Assembly: GCF_002776525.5 (NCBI RefSeq)
Contig: NC_045447.1
Coordinates: 24,239,002 to 24,303,001 of the forward strand
Direction of reading: 5' to 3'
DNA length: 64,000 nucleotides
Source of the DNA: Piliocolobus tephrosceles
Taxonomy: Eukaryota; Chordata; Mammalia; Primates; Cercopithecidae
Shown: positions 45,105-56,429 of the stretch, piece by piece
Layout of the letters: each line of letters starts with the position of its first letter
How positions within the stretch are numbered: the stretch's first letter is position 1
Translations under genes and position numbers: made by a program
The notes under the pieces: model-generated
Told to the model about the DNA's origin: nothing
The model's database searches: none
The model's input: the letters and a program-made list of their open reading frames with translations, nothing else

Positions 45105-46680
45105 CTGAACACCACAGAGGGTGTCATTCAGGTCAGATGAGGGAAAGGAAGGGAAGGAGAGAATCTACAGGGTTCCTTTTATGAATTATAAGACTTTGTA
45201 GTTAAGTAGCTTAATCTCACATTGAACAACCCTGTAAAAGAAAGAGAGACCAGAAAGACCTATGCCAGTATATGGAGGAGTTCGAATTTGGATCAAGGTC
45301 ACACCCTGACACTACATCTTCTGCCTCGCATCAAAACAGCAATCCACAGGAATCAAAAGGGTTCAACACATCCATCACTTTCTATTTTCCAGCACAGTAA
45401 CTGGGGTTGCTGTTGGTGCTCAGTCAATGATACTAGATTGAACCATATTAAATTGCCATTTCTGAAGGTCAAAAGGGATCACATGCCAGAAATTTCCTTT
45501 GTTTCCACCTGATAGTTGTATGTAGAATCAAACTTTAAGGGAGAGGGGGTAAGGCTTTCCTCTAAAACATCAGACTCAAAAATTTCCCTCCCGGTGGGGA
45601 ACCAGAATGTATGTATTGATGGCCTTCTGAAATTCAATTCTCACTCTACTCAAAATATTTTTACACTTCGGGAGAGAAGTGAATTATTTTCCCTGAATTT
45701 ATTAAAAACCAAGTATCTGCAAAAGTCATAGTACCAGTTCTCTAAAGGAAAAATATTGATAGTCATTTAATCTAGGTCACCAAAGACAACCTTTTCAACT
45801 AATTCTCAAATGGACCCTCTGTGCCTAAGAACTTTGGAGCAAAGAGACAAAACTATCCAATGGTTTCTCCTGATGTTTGTCCAATTGTCCACAGGGGATA
45901 TCTAGTGTCCAATCAGACCCCAGTTAACATTCAGTCAGGACACACACGGGTGGCATCTGTTCCAATTTGTTAGATGTGATTCTGATTAATGGATGCTCAT
46001 ACCACACTGGTTGTTACTCTGACTACTGTTTCTGTTTACATTGCTTCCACTCCCCCCTCCACAACATGCGCACATCATCATTATCTTCATCATAAGCCAT
46101 AATAAAAACGCCCAAGATGGGATTGAAAAAGATGCAGTGGATCAGGAGTCCGTTGTCCTGGGCTCCAGACCCGGGTCTGCCAAACTGGCAAATTCTAAGG
46201 CCTTGAACAACCATTTCAACAGGTTTCAGTATCCTTCTCTGAGAATCCAGAGGAGGAGTGGATGAAGTGAGCTAAACTCCCTTCCATTTGCAGGTCTCAA
46301 TAATTCTGTGCTTGTATTGTTTGAGTTTCAAATAAGCTCCCTTTTTTCAGGTATGTGGTAGAAGACAAGAGGGTTTCTCCAAAAGAAAGCAAAATTCCCC
46401 CAAGTACCTTAGACTGCAAAGCTCTCCAGTCAATATATGGGGACTTTTTACCTCTTCAGTGCAGGAAATAGAAAGGTAACTGGAACTGAGCTGTGAACTC
46501 CCAGGTCTGCCAATGTTGTCCCATTTTGACAGCACTTCATTCCTCCTCTCCCCACGTAGTCTCTCTGACCTTTGGTGGGGCTTGGTAGCCCATTTTCCAT
46601 TCTGTATAGCCAAGGATGCCATCCTCACAGGCTCATTTTGGACCTTAATACCAGTCCTCAAACCAGCTAGTGTTTCCTGT
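45105..46680. other. Downstream intergenic, nothing recognised
   Basis: No repeat consensus or coding signal is convincing in this stretch. Confidence 0.45.
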
Positions 46681-46972
46681 GTTCTTAGGCCATGTCAGGC
46701 ATTGAGCTCAACTCGTCACATAACTTATCTTATTTCACAATGCGATAAGATAAGCATGATCCTCTTGTTTTACAGATGAGGGAAATGAGGTCTGAGGGAT
46801 TAAGTCCACTTTCCCAGGATGACTCAGTTAAACCAAGTTTCCAACTCAGTCAGGATAAAAGTGCCCCGCTTGCTGAATTCATTGCCAACAGAGAATAATA
46901 GCAGCAAACATTTGGGAGCATTTACAGTGCTGAACACTTCATATGTATCATCTCATTTAATCCTCAATCCAG
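46680..46972 (-). repeat. Antisense MIR sequence, cut by an Alu
   Basis: About 46680-46830 ('ttgttttacagatgagggaa') and about 46915-46972 ('catctcatttaatcctcaat') are antisense MIR pieces. The second is cut by the Alu that follows. Confidence 0.6.
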
Positions 46973-47261
46973 GGCAGAGTGTGGTGGTGCATGCCTGTAA
47001 TTCCAGCACTTTGGGAGGCCAAGGCGGGTGGATTACTGGAGGTCAGGTGTTCAAGACCTGCCTGGCCAACATGGCAAAACCCCATCTCTACTAAAAATAC
47101 AAAAAGTAGCCGGGCATGGTAGCAGTGCCTGTAATCCCAGCTATTTGGGAAGCTGAGGCAAGAGAATTGCTTGAATCCAGAGGCAGAAGTTGTAGTGAGC
47201 CAAGATCGCACCACTGCACTGTAGCTGAGCTACAGAGTAACACTTTGTCCAAAACAAAAAA
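46973..47261 (+). mobile_element. Alu SINE, diverged (AluJ/S)
   Basis: A dimer runs from 'ggcagagtgtggtggtgcat' to an 'aaaacaaaaaag' tail. Flanking 'aatcctcaatcca' and 'aatccttaatcaa' resemble a decayed target duplication. Confidence 0.88.
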
Positions 47262-47725
47262 GCAATCCTTAATCAAAGGTGGATTTCCTGGCTCCAAGTC
47301 AATAAGCCACATCTATTACCAGAGGTGGCATTCCCAGGAATGAGCCATCAAATCTGCAAAGGATGACTAGGTCTTCTACTCAAAATAGTAACCATTGATT
47401 GGCTACTATTGATTGACCCCAAAGGGATCCAAGGATATCCTCTTTCTAGAACACAGGTGCTGCTTGATCCCCCATCCCTAGTTCCTGTAATAGAAATATT
47501 GGTACCACCACTATCCTCTCAGCCTATCCTTGCCCAAGCGGGGGAGCCCCAGCTCTGGCCACAAGCAGACCAGCTCCAGCTACCAACCTCAGGATCATGG
47601 GGTTCCCTTCTCCACTGGCCTCAGGATCCTCTGCAATGTTACCCTCTACCAAGTTTGGCCTCTGGTGCCCATTTTGCCTTTGTCTCTATTCTCCATTGTG
47701 CTTTTGTCAACCACAGAAAGATTTG
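47262..47725. other. Intergenic, nothing recognised
   Basis: Overlapping open frames of 105 and 109 residues start here, but neither has splice, promoter or domain support. Confidence 0.45.
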
Positions 47726-47729
47726 AGCA

Positions 47730-47935
47730 CCTACCCCAGGCCAAGCACTGTGCTAAGCACTTAGCAAATACAATTTCCTCTCCTCGTCACAGAACCCTGG
47801 AGAGCAGGTACTATTATCATCATGGTGATTTTGCAGATGAGAAATCTGAGGCTCAGTGAAGCACAGTGACTTTCCCAAAGCCACAGCCAGAATGATAAAT
47901 GTGGATTTGAACCCATCGGTCAGTGTTACTCCCAG
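47730..47935 (-). repeat. MIR SINE, antisense
   Basis: 'aagcactgtgctaagcactt', 'attttgcagatgagaaatct' and 'tggatttgaacccatcggtc' give a near-complete antisense MIR. Confidence 0.8.
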
Positions 47936-48420
47936 CTCTCATCAACTGTCTTGGTCTGCTTCTCAGGTTTGCCCACATCTCTGCCTCTTAACCATTGTGT
48001 GGTCTTGAGTAAGTCATTTAACTTCTTTGGGCCTCAGCAAGGAATGCCACTTTCACTCTCAGCCCAAGATTTCTAGGATTCCAGCTAAACAGCGACCAGC
48101 TGAGCATTCCCAGGTAAGTCAGATCTCAATTTTTAAGGGGCACCTTGCCCAAAGCCTCTCCTCTTCAGTCTGTGCATCTACCCCAGGGAACCATGAAGCG
48201 CCATCACCAAAGCTTTTCCCAGTAAGTTCTGCTGTGGCTGCTCTTGAGGAAAGAAACTTAATGGGTTCCATGGTTATCTCATTACCTTTCAGCCCAACAG
48301 TCCGCAATTTTGACTGCACATTGATGGGAACAGGGATGAGGATAGAATAAAAAGCCCAGTATCTAGGTCATGCCCCACGCTAATTAAAGCAGAATCCTTA
48401 ATGATTGAAGACACACAATA
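47936..48420. other. Intergenic with a MIR scrap
   Basis: About 47985-48040 is a short sense MIR piece ('cttgagtaagtcatttaact'). The rest is unrecognised. Confidence 0.4.
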
Positions 48421-48712
48421 GTTTTTTTAGAGATAGGGTCTCACTCCTCTCTCTGTTACCCAGGCTGGAGTACAGTGGTGCAATCATTGCAACCTCCAAC
48501 TACTAGGCTCAAGCAATCCTCCCACCTCAGCCTCCTGAGTAGCTGGGACTACCCCGCGTGCACCACCATGCCTGGATAATTTCTGAATTCCTTGTAAAGA
48601 CAGGGTTTCTCTATGTTGCTCATGCTGGTCTCAAACTCCTGGCCTCCAGCAATCCTCCCACCTCAGCCTCCCGAAGTGCTGAGATCACAAGCATGAGCCA
48701 CCATGCATGGCA
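48421..48712 (-). mobile_element. AluJ-like SINE, antisense
   Basis: Antisense dimer: poly-T start, 'ctcactcctctctctgttac', 'tcaagcaatcctcccacctc' twice, and a 'gcatgagccaccatgcatgg' end. Old and diverged. Confidence 0.9.
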
Positions 48713-48779
48713 GACAATGATATATTTTCTTTAACCTCTCAGGTAATTCCAGTGTGCAGCCAGAATTGAGAATCACAGT

Positions 48780-49000
48780 TTTCAAAGCACTGGCACATGA
48801 GAGAAAGAGCAGGGCCCTGAAGCTAGATAGATGTGCACTATGTTTTCAGTTCTGCCACTTTTTAGCTATGAGATTTCAGAGAGCTGAGTTAATCTACCTG
48901 AGACTCAATTTCTTCATCTGCAAAATGGGAATGAAAGTAGTACATGTTGTGAGTCACATACCTGGCCAGTGACCATGTCAAGATGAGAACTCTAGTACCA
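48780..49000 (+). repeat. MIR SINE, sense
   Basis: 'cagttctgccactttttagc', 'caatttcttcatctgcaaaa' and 'tgggaatgaaagtagtacat' follow MIR. Confidence 0.7.
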
Positions 49001-49554
49001 ATACAATATCAATATTTTTTGATATTTCATAAAAGTTCTCAGTGGACTTGATTCCTTTGTTGTTGATTTTTCCCCAATACACAGTTATGCCCATTGAGTT
49101 TGACACTCTAGTTATATTAATTACATAAACCACAATTCATCCATTCAATGAGAGCAGAATAAAGCTATTCCTACATGCCAAGGTTTAAGAATGCTTTAGA
49201 CAATGCAATGTATTGTGTTTTGTAAATAAAGACATTAAAACGTTTATATACTGTGAACTGAAAGCTCGTGGGTACCTGTCAATACCAGAAGGAAAGCTTC
49301 TCAAAAAATATGAAATGCTTTAAAAAAAGAAAGTAGTACATGCCTCACCACACCCTTGTGAGGATAAAATGAAATGAAACCCACGGAAGTACATGGCCCC
49401 TCATCAGTGCTCAATATAGAGCAGTTGTTCTATTAGAAAATTACCTGAAAATTCTGCTGTCTCTATTTCTTCTCTTCTACATTTAAAGAAGCAACATCAA
49501 ATTATAGAAATTATAAGATCATAATAAAAAGGCACATGAAGGGCTGGAGACTTG
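49001..49554. other. Intergenic, AT-rich, nothing named
   Basis: No gene is seen. 'gaggataaaatgaaatgaaa' near 49360 hints at a MIR tail only. Confidence 0.4.
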
Positions 49555-49830
49555 GTTATTCATTCATGCAACTGATACCTAATGAGTACCCTCAATGCCA
49601 GGTGCTGCACATGAAATAAACATAACTACTAAACTCATAAAGTTTCCATGCTATTGAGTTGAAGTTGGAGGGGTATGGGAAGGTTTACAATAAAGGAATT
49701 ACTGTGCAATAATATATTGTGATGAGTTATCTAAAGGAAAAAAAACAGGCTGTAAAGACAGAGAACAAAAACAGACCCAATTTCCAAGTCAGTGATTCAG
49801 TGAAGGCCTCTCCAAGGCCACTCTGCACAG
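49555..49830 (-). repeat. L2 fragment, antisense 3' tail
   Basis: 'cattcatgcaactgatacct', 'caatgccaggtgctgcacat' and 'gtgaaggcctctccaaggcc' match the antisense L2 tail. Confidence 0.6.
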
Positions 49831-50669
49831 TGTGTTTGATTTAGTTAACATTTAGACTCATGACTCCATAGCACAATTACTGGCTGATAGCAATTGTGAT
49901 TCATTCAGTGAATATTGCTAATTACTAGAGCCTTCATGGGCAAAGTACAAAGTGGCTGGGCACTGGCCAACTGCCAGCTGTTTCTGGGTCAAAGCAAACA
50001 AGTTGTGCCTTAGAATCCACTGGCATGGTTGATGACAATCCCACCAATCCCTAGAGCTCCACTCCAGGCTCTCAGTGGAAAACTTTCCTCTTGCAGCCAC
50101 TACAGGAAGATCTAACATTGCCCTTGGCACTCCCTACCGTTTTTCAAGAATGACGCCCAACTAGACTTTGCTTTCGTGTGTGCCAGGAAGTTTTCCTGGG
50201 TTTTGCCGTGCACTAACAAACATAATCTGACATCATAAGGATAAGGAAAATTATCAGCATGTGTCCCTTCTTTCAAGAGCTCCATGGGGAGGAAAGTACA
50301 GTCTGGATGCAAATACCCATTTTACCAAAAGATAAATCAAGACTCAGAAAGGAAGCCATCATAGTCATAGGAATAAAGGGACTGAGCCACATCTGACCAA
50401 ATCCAGTATCATGCTTCTAGTCCCATGATGCTGTCTTAGGGGTTCAGTCCATGGGCAAAAGGGTCAGAGAGACCCCACTCAGCGAGTCTAACAAAAATAA
50501 ATCCCTGTGTTTACGGGCTTGATAAAGGCCGGAATTGAGGAGTAAGGTCTGAATGCTTTGGGATCTGCCCTGCCCTTCTCTCCAGGGCACTGTCACACTC
50601 TGTCCATCTGCCCATGGGCACTTGTACTTCTGAGGCATCACCATCTCTCACCAAGTGTCACAAGACAGA
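49831..50669. other. Intergenic, nothing recognised
   Basis: No convincing repeat or coding signal. Confidence 0.45.
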
Positions 50670-51640
50670 ACCCTGGGTCATCTCAGGCTGGCCGCTTTCC
50701 CCATCCCTCACATTTAATCACTCACTAAGGTCAACTCCTGAGTCTCAAATTAGACCCCTTCTTTCCTTCTTTGTGTCAATGGCCTCCCCACTTGTCTCCC
50801 TGCACCAAGTGAAGCTCACCGTAGTCCATATGCTCTACAGTAACTAGAGTGGTCTTGCTATTACAAAAACAGGTCATAGGATTCTCCTTCTTTGAAAGGC
50901 CAGGGTAGCTTCCTATCACCTTTAGAGGGAAATCCAAGCTCCTGGGTTTGGCATTCAAAGCCCTTCCTGATCCAGTCCCTACCAACCTCTCTGCTTCATT
51001 TGATTTCCCATGTCCCATCTGCCTATGTTATAGAGGCAGTGATGTGCTAATAAGTGGTGAACATCCAGCTCTCCAACATAAAGCCCTGATTTGCACCATT
51101 AGTTGCTATCTGTATTGTAAATATTTCCACCATGACCAATTACAAACAATCAATGTGTTGCCAGTGAGTTCAGAGGGGATGTATTTCAGCCATATGGATA
51201 CAATAGACATTTACAACCGCAAGAGGATAAATAATCGTATAATGTAGTGATAATTAAGAAGTGATAAGTTAGGAGTATTCATTACCTTCGTTGTAATATA
51301 ATTTATATAAATGTAGGTTTATGTAATTTAATTTTATTATGGCTGTGTTTAATGACCAGCTCACAAAACTCCTGGTAATTTAATATTCCCTTCTTGTAAA
51401 TTGGTACACATTGGCCCTAGCTCCCCTGATTAAAGCACTCTGGGTAGAATGCCTGCCCTCCCCTACCCCGTGGTGAGCTGCTAGTCATTTGTCAAGACTC
51501 TGCTCAGCTGTCTCTTCATCTGCGGAGCCAACACTGAATGCCTCGTACAGGATCTCTCACAGGCACCCTCCCCATCCCTTGTCTCAGGCTTGTTGTCTGA
51601 TCATCTGTCTTTCCCCAGTTGATGGTGTCTTACTCACTTT
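50670..51640 (+). repeat. L2 LINE, sense, with an unresolved insertion
   Basis: L2-like text at about 50670-51030 ('gggaaatccaagctcctggg') resumes at about 51440-51640 ('tttgtcaagactctgctcag'). The AT-rich 400 bp between reads like an inserted DNA transposon fossil that I cannot name with confidence. Confidence 0.5.
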
Positions 51641-52079
51641 TAGGAACTGGCGTCAGCTGAACCCTACTAAATGTTTGTGGGACAAACTATTCAACATAGC
51701 TTCATATCTGGATTCCTTCCCTATATACATTTCTCTTCCAATTTCCAGTTTTCATTCAGTCCTACCTATTCGCAAGGATGTCACCCAGACCAAAAACAGG
51801 CTTCATATGGGAAGTAGAAGCAGGTTGAGGAAAATAGAGGGGGAAGTTCCAACCCAAATCTGCAAAACGCATTTTAATCATTTATGGTTTTGAATAAATA
51901 TAAATCCATATTCCACTCATATCTTCACCCCAGACCAACTTTCCCTAGTGAGGTAAAAGGAGAGGGACTCAGAATGGAAGGACCTAGACTTATCAAGTAG
52001 CTGCTTGTAGGGTGACAACTGGGATTGACCCACAGCTAAACTGGAAGAGAAAACCCCGGGCACCTGCCATGGAACAGGT
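51641..52079. other. Intergenic, nothing recognised
   Basis: A 134-residue open frame at 51489-51893 spans L2 and unique sequence and is rejected as chance. Confidence 0.45.
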
Positions 52080-52270
52080 TTAGGTGGCCACTTCTCATTT
52101 ACTCAGTTTTTGTTCAAATCTCACAATAATTTTATCAATCAGAAATAATTACCTCCGTTTTACAGCTAAATAGACTGAGGGTTGAAGATATGCTGTGACT
52201 CTTCTAAAGTCCCAAAGGTAATGAGCTGTGGAGCCAAGATTTAAACGAAGGTCTGGCTGACTGCAAAAAC
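52080..52270 (-). repeat. MIR SINE, antisense
   Basis: 'ttacctccgttttacagcta', 'taatgagctgtggagccaag' and 'aaacgaaggtctggctgact' match antisense MIR. Confidence 0.75.
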
Positions 52271-52333
52271 CGTGTTGTTACCCACTATAATAAAACACAC
52301 TATTCCTCTCTTCCCTGTCCTCTTTAAGAGAAC

Positions 52334-52476
52334 GAAGAAAAAAAGAGAGAGAGAGAGAGAGAGAGGAAAGGAAAGGAAAGACAGAAAGAAAGAGAGAGAG
52401 GGAGAGAGAAAGAAAAAAGAAAGAGAAAGAGAGAAAGAGAGAGAGAGAAAGAGAAGAGGAGGAGGAAAAAAGAAGG
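52334..52476 (+). repeat. Long purine (GA-rich) tract
   Basis: 52334-52381 is 48 bases of pure purine. After one C at 52382, a further 94 purines run to 52476. It is mainly GA, GAAA and GGAAA units, and it produces low-complexity open frames on both strands. Confidence 0.9.
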
Positions 52477-52534
52477 CAAGGAAAATAAAAGAAAGGAATA
52501 TTCATACCATTATTGAGAACCTCCCTTGAGGCAA

Positions 52535-53060
52535 GTACAACACTAGGTCCTTTACCCTTGTTAACTCATTTAGCTATTACTATGGTTTGGGTCTGTGTCC
52601 CCACCCAAATCTCATGTCTAATTGTAATTCCCAATATTGGGGGAGGCACCTAGTGGGAAGTGATTGGATCATGGGAGTGGATTTCTCTCTTGCGGTTCTC
52701 ATGACAGTGAGTGAGATCTCACGAGATCTGGTTGTTTGAAAGTGTGTAGCACCTCCCCCTTCGCTCTCTGTCTCTCTCCTGCTCCACCATATGAAGATGT
52801 GTCAGCTTCCCCTTTGCCTTCTACCATGATTGTAAGTTTCCTGAGGCCTTCGTAGCCATGCTCCCTGTACAGCTTGTGGAACCACGAGCCAATTAAACCT
52901 CTTTTCTTTATAAATTACCCAGTCTCTGATAGTTCTTTATATCAGTGTGAGAAGAGACTAATACAACTATGTATAGAAGATAAGGATTATTATTCCCATT
53001 TTACACATAAAGAAACTGAGGTTCAGAGAGCTTGAGAAAATTGGCCAATGTTGTATATCT
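52535..53060 (-). repeat. MIR SINE, antisense, split by a solo LTR
   Basis: 'tacccttgttaactcattta' before the LTR continues after it as 'attattcccattttacacat' and 'gaaactgaggttcagagag'. The intervening LTR occupies 52578-52965. Confidence 0.7.
52578..52965 (+). mobile_element. Solo LTR, THE1/MST type (old endogenous retrovirus relic)
   Basis: It starts 'tactatggtttgggtctgtg' and carries 'gatctcacgagatctggttg', 'taccatgattgtaagtttcc' and 'aattaaacctcttttcttta'. It ends 'gagactaataca'. The 5-bp flanks 'gctat' (52573-52577) and 'actat' (52966-52970) fit a target duplication with one change. There is no internal sequence. Confidence 0.88.
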
Positions 53061-55179
53061 CATACACAATAGAACTTAACTTTCAAAAGCCTTCTTCCTT
53101 CCAGGGTCCACATTTCTGACCTTGAGACAAGCTTCTAACCCCACTTCCCTCTGCAGCCACTTAAACTGTACACCACTTCCCCCTGCAGCCACTTAATTTA
53201 TATTTAAGCCACTTAAGAAAGTAAGTTAAATAAAAATCAATATTTCAGCATCAACTTGAAAGAATGTAGACCAATAAATAGTTGCCCCAAGAGGACCTGG
53301 CTAATGAATAGAATGATTCAAGAAACCAGGGAAGTAGCTCAGCATTTTATCAGACAAATGATCTAAGCCATGTTCTGTGGCTTTGTTAAATGAAGAAGGA
53401 AGCTAAGAAGATAGTACTGAAAAATTCCAGACATTTCCGTGTGCTTCCCCCACAGTCCCCCAAAGTGAATCCCAAAAGGTTAAATGTGGTTTCATCACAA
53501 GCGTGGGTATCAATTTTATAAAGGAGGGAAAAAAAGTCATTTATGGGGAACTTAAGCCTTTTATCCACGAAGGTGTATGTTGAGTGAACTGTGAGCCCCA
53601 ATTCAGAACCACAGGGAAGAAAATGACGCCCTGTGTGATATAGCATAGAATAGCCCACACCAAGAGACCAGAGACCTGGGGGTCTACAACATTTTGTTTT
53701 GCCATGTGCCATTATCCAGGTCAGTATAACAAAATTTTTGTGCATTCATTCAACTAACCCCAAGCACTTAGTTCTAGGAACTACTCTAAGTTCTGAGAAA
53801 AGCAAAGATGAAGAAAACATTGGAACTCCCAGTTCTAGCCAAGACAGAGCAATGGCTACAGGACTTGCCTGCTTATTATAACAACTATAAAACTGGACAT
53901 TAGACAACAGATAACAGGTCTACAGTCTTTGAGAGAAGGAAAATATGTGAGATGTACTGCATATTTACCTCAGTTTTCTGCCTGTAAAATTGCCAGTGAC
54001 CCAGGAAAGTGAACCCAAAGAGAGAGCATCGATCTTACAAGGTTGGGGAAATATGTAACAGGTTTTTGGGCTGTAGTAAGCACTAGAATTTATAGCAAAG
54101 AATAAAGGAAAGAAGGATGCTATGCAGAGAAGCTGCAGAAATCTTCATGTAGGTCCCTTTGGTTGAATGTTAAACTATGCAAGTGCAGAAGCCTCACAGA
54201 AAACAGCTGCAGGGGCCCAAGAGCTGAATGGGGATTACGGAGATCTCACACTATTAGGATAAAATGGAATTATGACAACCCAGCGTAGAAACAGATCACT
54301 GTAACCACAGGTATTCATTGAGACTCTAGAAAGACCATGAGTAGGAGTAGGCTGTATTACACTACCTTAGTCTCATGTCAACAAGCCCTTAAACCAAGGA
54401 CCAACCCCCCACCTAGGGGAAAGGGGTGGGAAACTCAATACTTTCCAAAGAAATGGAATGATGTTAATTACAAAGATTTTCTTTGTACTCCTAGAAGTTG
54501 TTATGTCTCTCCAACTGAAGTAGTTGAGCATCTGGGGTCCAGAATAATCCCCCAGATAGATTGGGGTCTCTTCCTAACTCTACAGCTAACAAGCCACTAG
54601 TAGAAGAGTTTTCAGATCCTGAGATTCAGAATCAGGATGCTATGGAATGAGGTACTCTGGATTCCTTGCAGTTTGACCATCTTGGTATTTAGGCACCAGT
54701 GACTCTTCAGAAGCTACTGCAGCAGGCCCTTTTGACCGCAACTTCCAGCAGCAGCTCTTTCAGGGGATGAATGAACTAAAAATTCAGCAGTTAGCACAGT
54801 TTAGCAGCAACAATACATATTAGTTCCAGCTCAGCAGTCACACATAGAAACTCTTCTAAGACTGAATGAAAGGAAATGAAACTAGATCCCATATTGCCAT
54901 AAGCAATCTGAAATGAGTCTGCTGTTGTCTCAGATGGTTTGTTGAGACTGTCCTTCTCATCCATGCTTTCGCCAATAGTTATTCAAAGTCAGCCAATTCA
55001 TTGATGACCTCGTTAGTGTGACTTTCTCAGATCACTCTACATAGAGCCCCGTATCTCTTTTGTTTCCTTCATAGCCTCTTGCATTATTTTTTATTTCTTT
55101 TAATGTGTTTTAAGGTAGTAGTAACACATCTGCCTTCTCACTGCTGACTCCCAGCACCTGGCCCAGTGCCTTGCATATA
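53061..55179. other. Intergenic, one L2 scrap, otherwise unrecognised
   Basis: About 53735-53800 is an antisense L2 tail piece. 53880-54640 has the look of an old L1M or LTR, but I cannot assign it. 54640-54850 encodes broken glutamine-rich text and is discussed under rejected items. No gene is supported. Confidence 0.4.
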
Positions 55180-55262
55180 TCAGGTTGGAATATAAGTAAT
55201 TGTAGTTTTGCCATTTTTTTTAAGTAATGGCAAAAACTGCAATTACTTTTGCACCAACCTAA
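55180..55262. mobile_element. MADE1 mariner MITE
   Basis: It is an 83-bp near-palindrome: 'aggttggaatataagtaatt' against 'aattacttttgcaccaacct'. It is flanked by TA at 55178-55179 and 55263-55264. It is a non-autonomous Hsmar1 relative. Confidence 0.93.
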
Positions 55263-56052
55263 TAGTAGGCACATAATGAAAATGTGCTGAATGAAGGAAT
55301 ACTTAATTGAGAAATAGCCTACTGAAAAGAAGAAATTTAGATACTATACATCTTGAACTGTTTACATTGAAATGCTTTACAATTTTTAATTATAGTGAGT
55401 CTTTTAAAAATGTTAAGACTTTAAATTTGAAGTCAAAATTAAAGCATATAAATAAAATATTTCTACAAAAAAAAAGTTAATTCTATTCCTGAGACCTATT
55501 AAAGCTATGAAATACATTAAAAATACTGCAGCTTAAACCACATTACAAAAATATCTTTAAAGCCACAATATATCTACAGTTTTTCCTCCTTAATAGAGTT
55601 TTCTGATGCTGAATTTTCAGGACACATGAGTTTTTCATTTTGGCAACCATAAGCATTTTAATTTTCATCTAATTCAATAACTCTAATTGTGTGATAGTTT
55701 TCAAAGAGTTAGATTGAGAGCATAGGGATATAATGTTTTATAATGAAAGTAAACCTTAGTTTTAGTAATGCCTTGGAGAAAATAGAGAGAACCTGAAAGA
55801 GTATAACAGAAAGATACCAAAATAATGCAGTCAATATTTTTATTTCATCAAAATAAAATTGTGAAAATTTGTTTTCTATCTTCTTATATAAGAGTCTACC
55901 TAATATCTTCTGCTTTGCCTCTTAGCCACAAAGCTTAAATACTTACTGTCGAGAGCTTTACCAAAAAATTGTTTGCCCACACCTGCTCTACACTGAAAAT
56001 TACTGAACAATGTTTGGAGAACTTAAAGAAGACCTTAAAAAGTGCAGACATT
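55263..56052. other. Intergenic, AT-rich, nothing named
   Basis: No gene or clear repeat is seen. Confidence 0.45.
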
Positions 56053-56342
56053 GGCCAGGTGCGGTGGCTCATGCCTGTAATCCCAGAACTTTGGGAGGCT
56101 GAGGCGGGCAGATCACGAGGTCAGGAGATCGAGACCATCCTGGCTAACACAGTGAAACCTGGTCTCTACTAAAAATACAAAAAATCAGCTGGGCATGGTG
56201 GCACTCGCCTGTAGTCTCAGCTACTCAGGAGGCTGAGGCAGGAGAACCGCTTGAACCCGGGAGGCGGAGGTTGAAGTGAGCCGAGATGGCACCACTGCAC
56301 TCCAGCCTGAGCGACAGAGCAAGACTCCATCTCCAAAAAAAC
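56053..56342 (+). mobile_element. Alu SINE with perfect 15-bp target duplication
   Basis: A complete dimer starts 'ggccaggtgcggtggctcat'. 'aaaagtgcagacatt' occurs at 56038-56052 and 56343-56357 unchanged. Confidence 0.93.
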
Positions 56343-56429
56343 AAAAGTGCAGACATTTACCACTTTTTGGATGACTAAACTCAGTATTGCTAAGATATCA
56401 TTTCTTTCTATTAATGATTAATAAATAAT

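Noticed and set aside
45222..47859. Several 70-110-residue frames downstream of TNFSF15 as a possible neighbouring gene.
   Set aside because: They do not chain by splice sites, overlap MIR and Alu sequence, and match no protein I know.
52272..52529. Arg/Glu/Lys-rich and Ser/Leu/Phe-rich frames on opposite strands.
   Set aside because: Both are translations of the GA-rich purine tract.
54640..54850. Glutamine-rich translated text (for example GPFDRNFQQQLFQGMNE) suggesting a processed pseudogene.
   Set aside because: The frame is short and stops interrupt it. I recognise no parent gene, poly(A) tail or target duplication. A protein search of this 200-bp segment would settle it.
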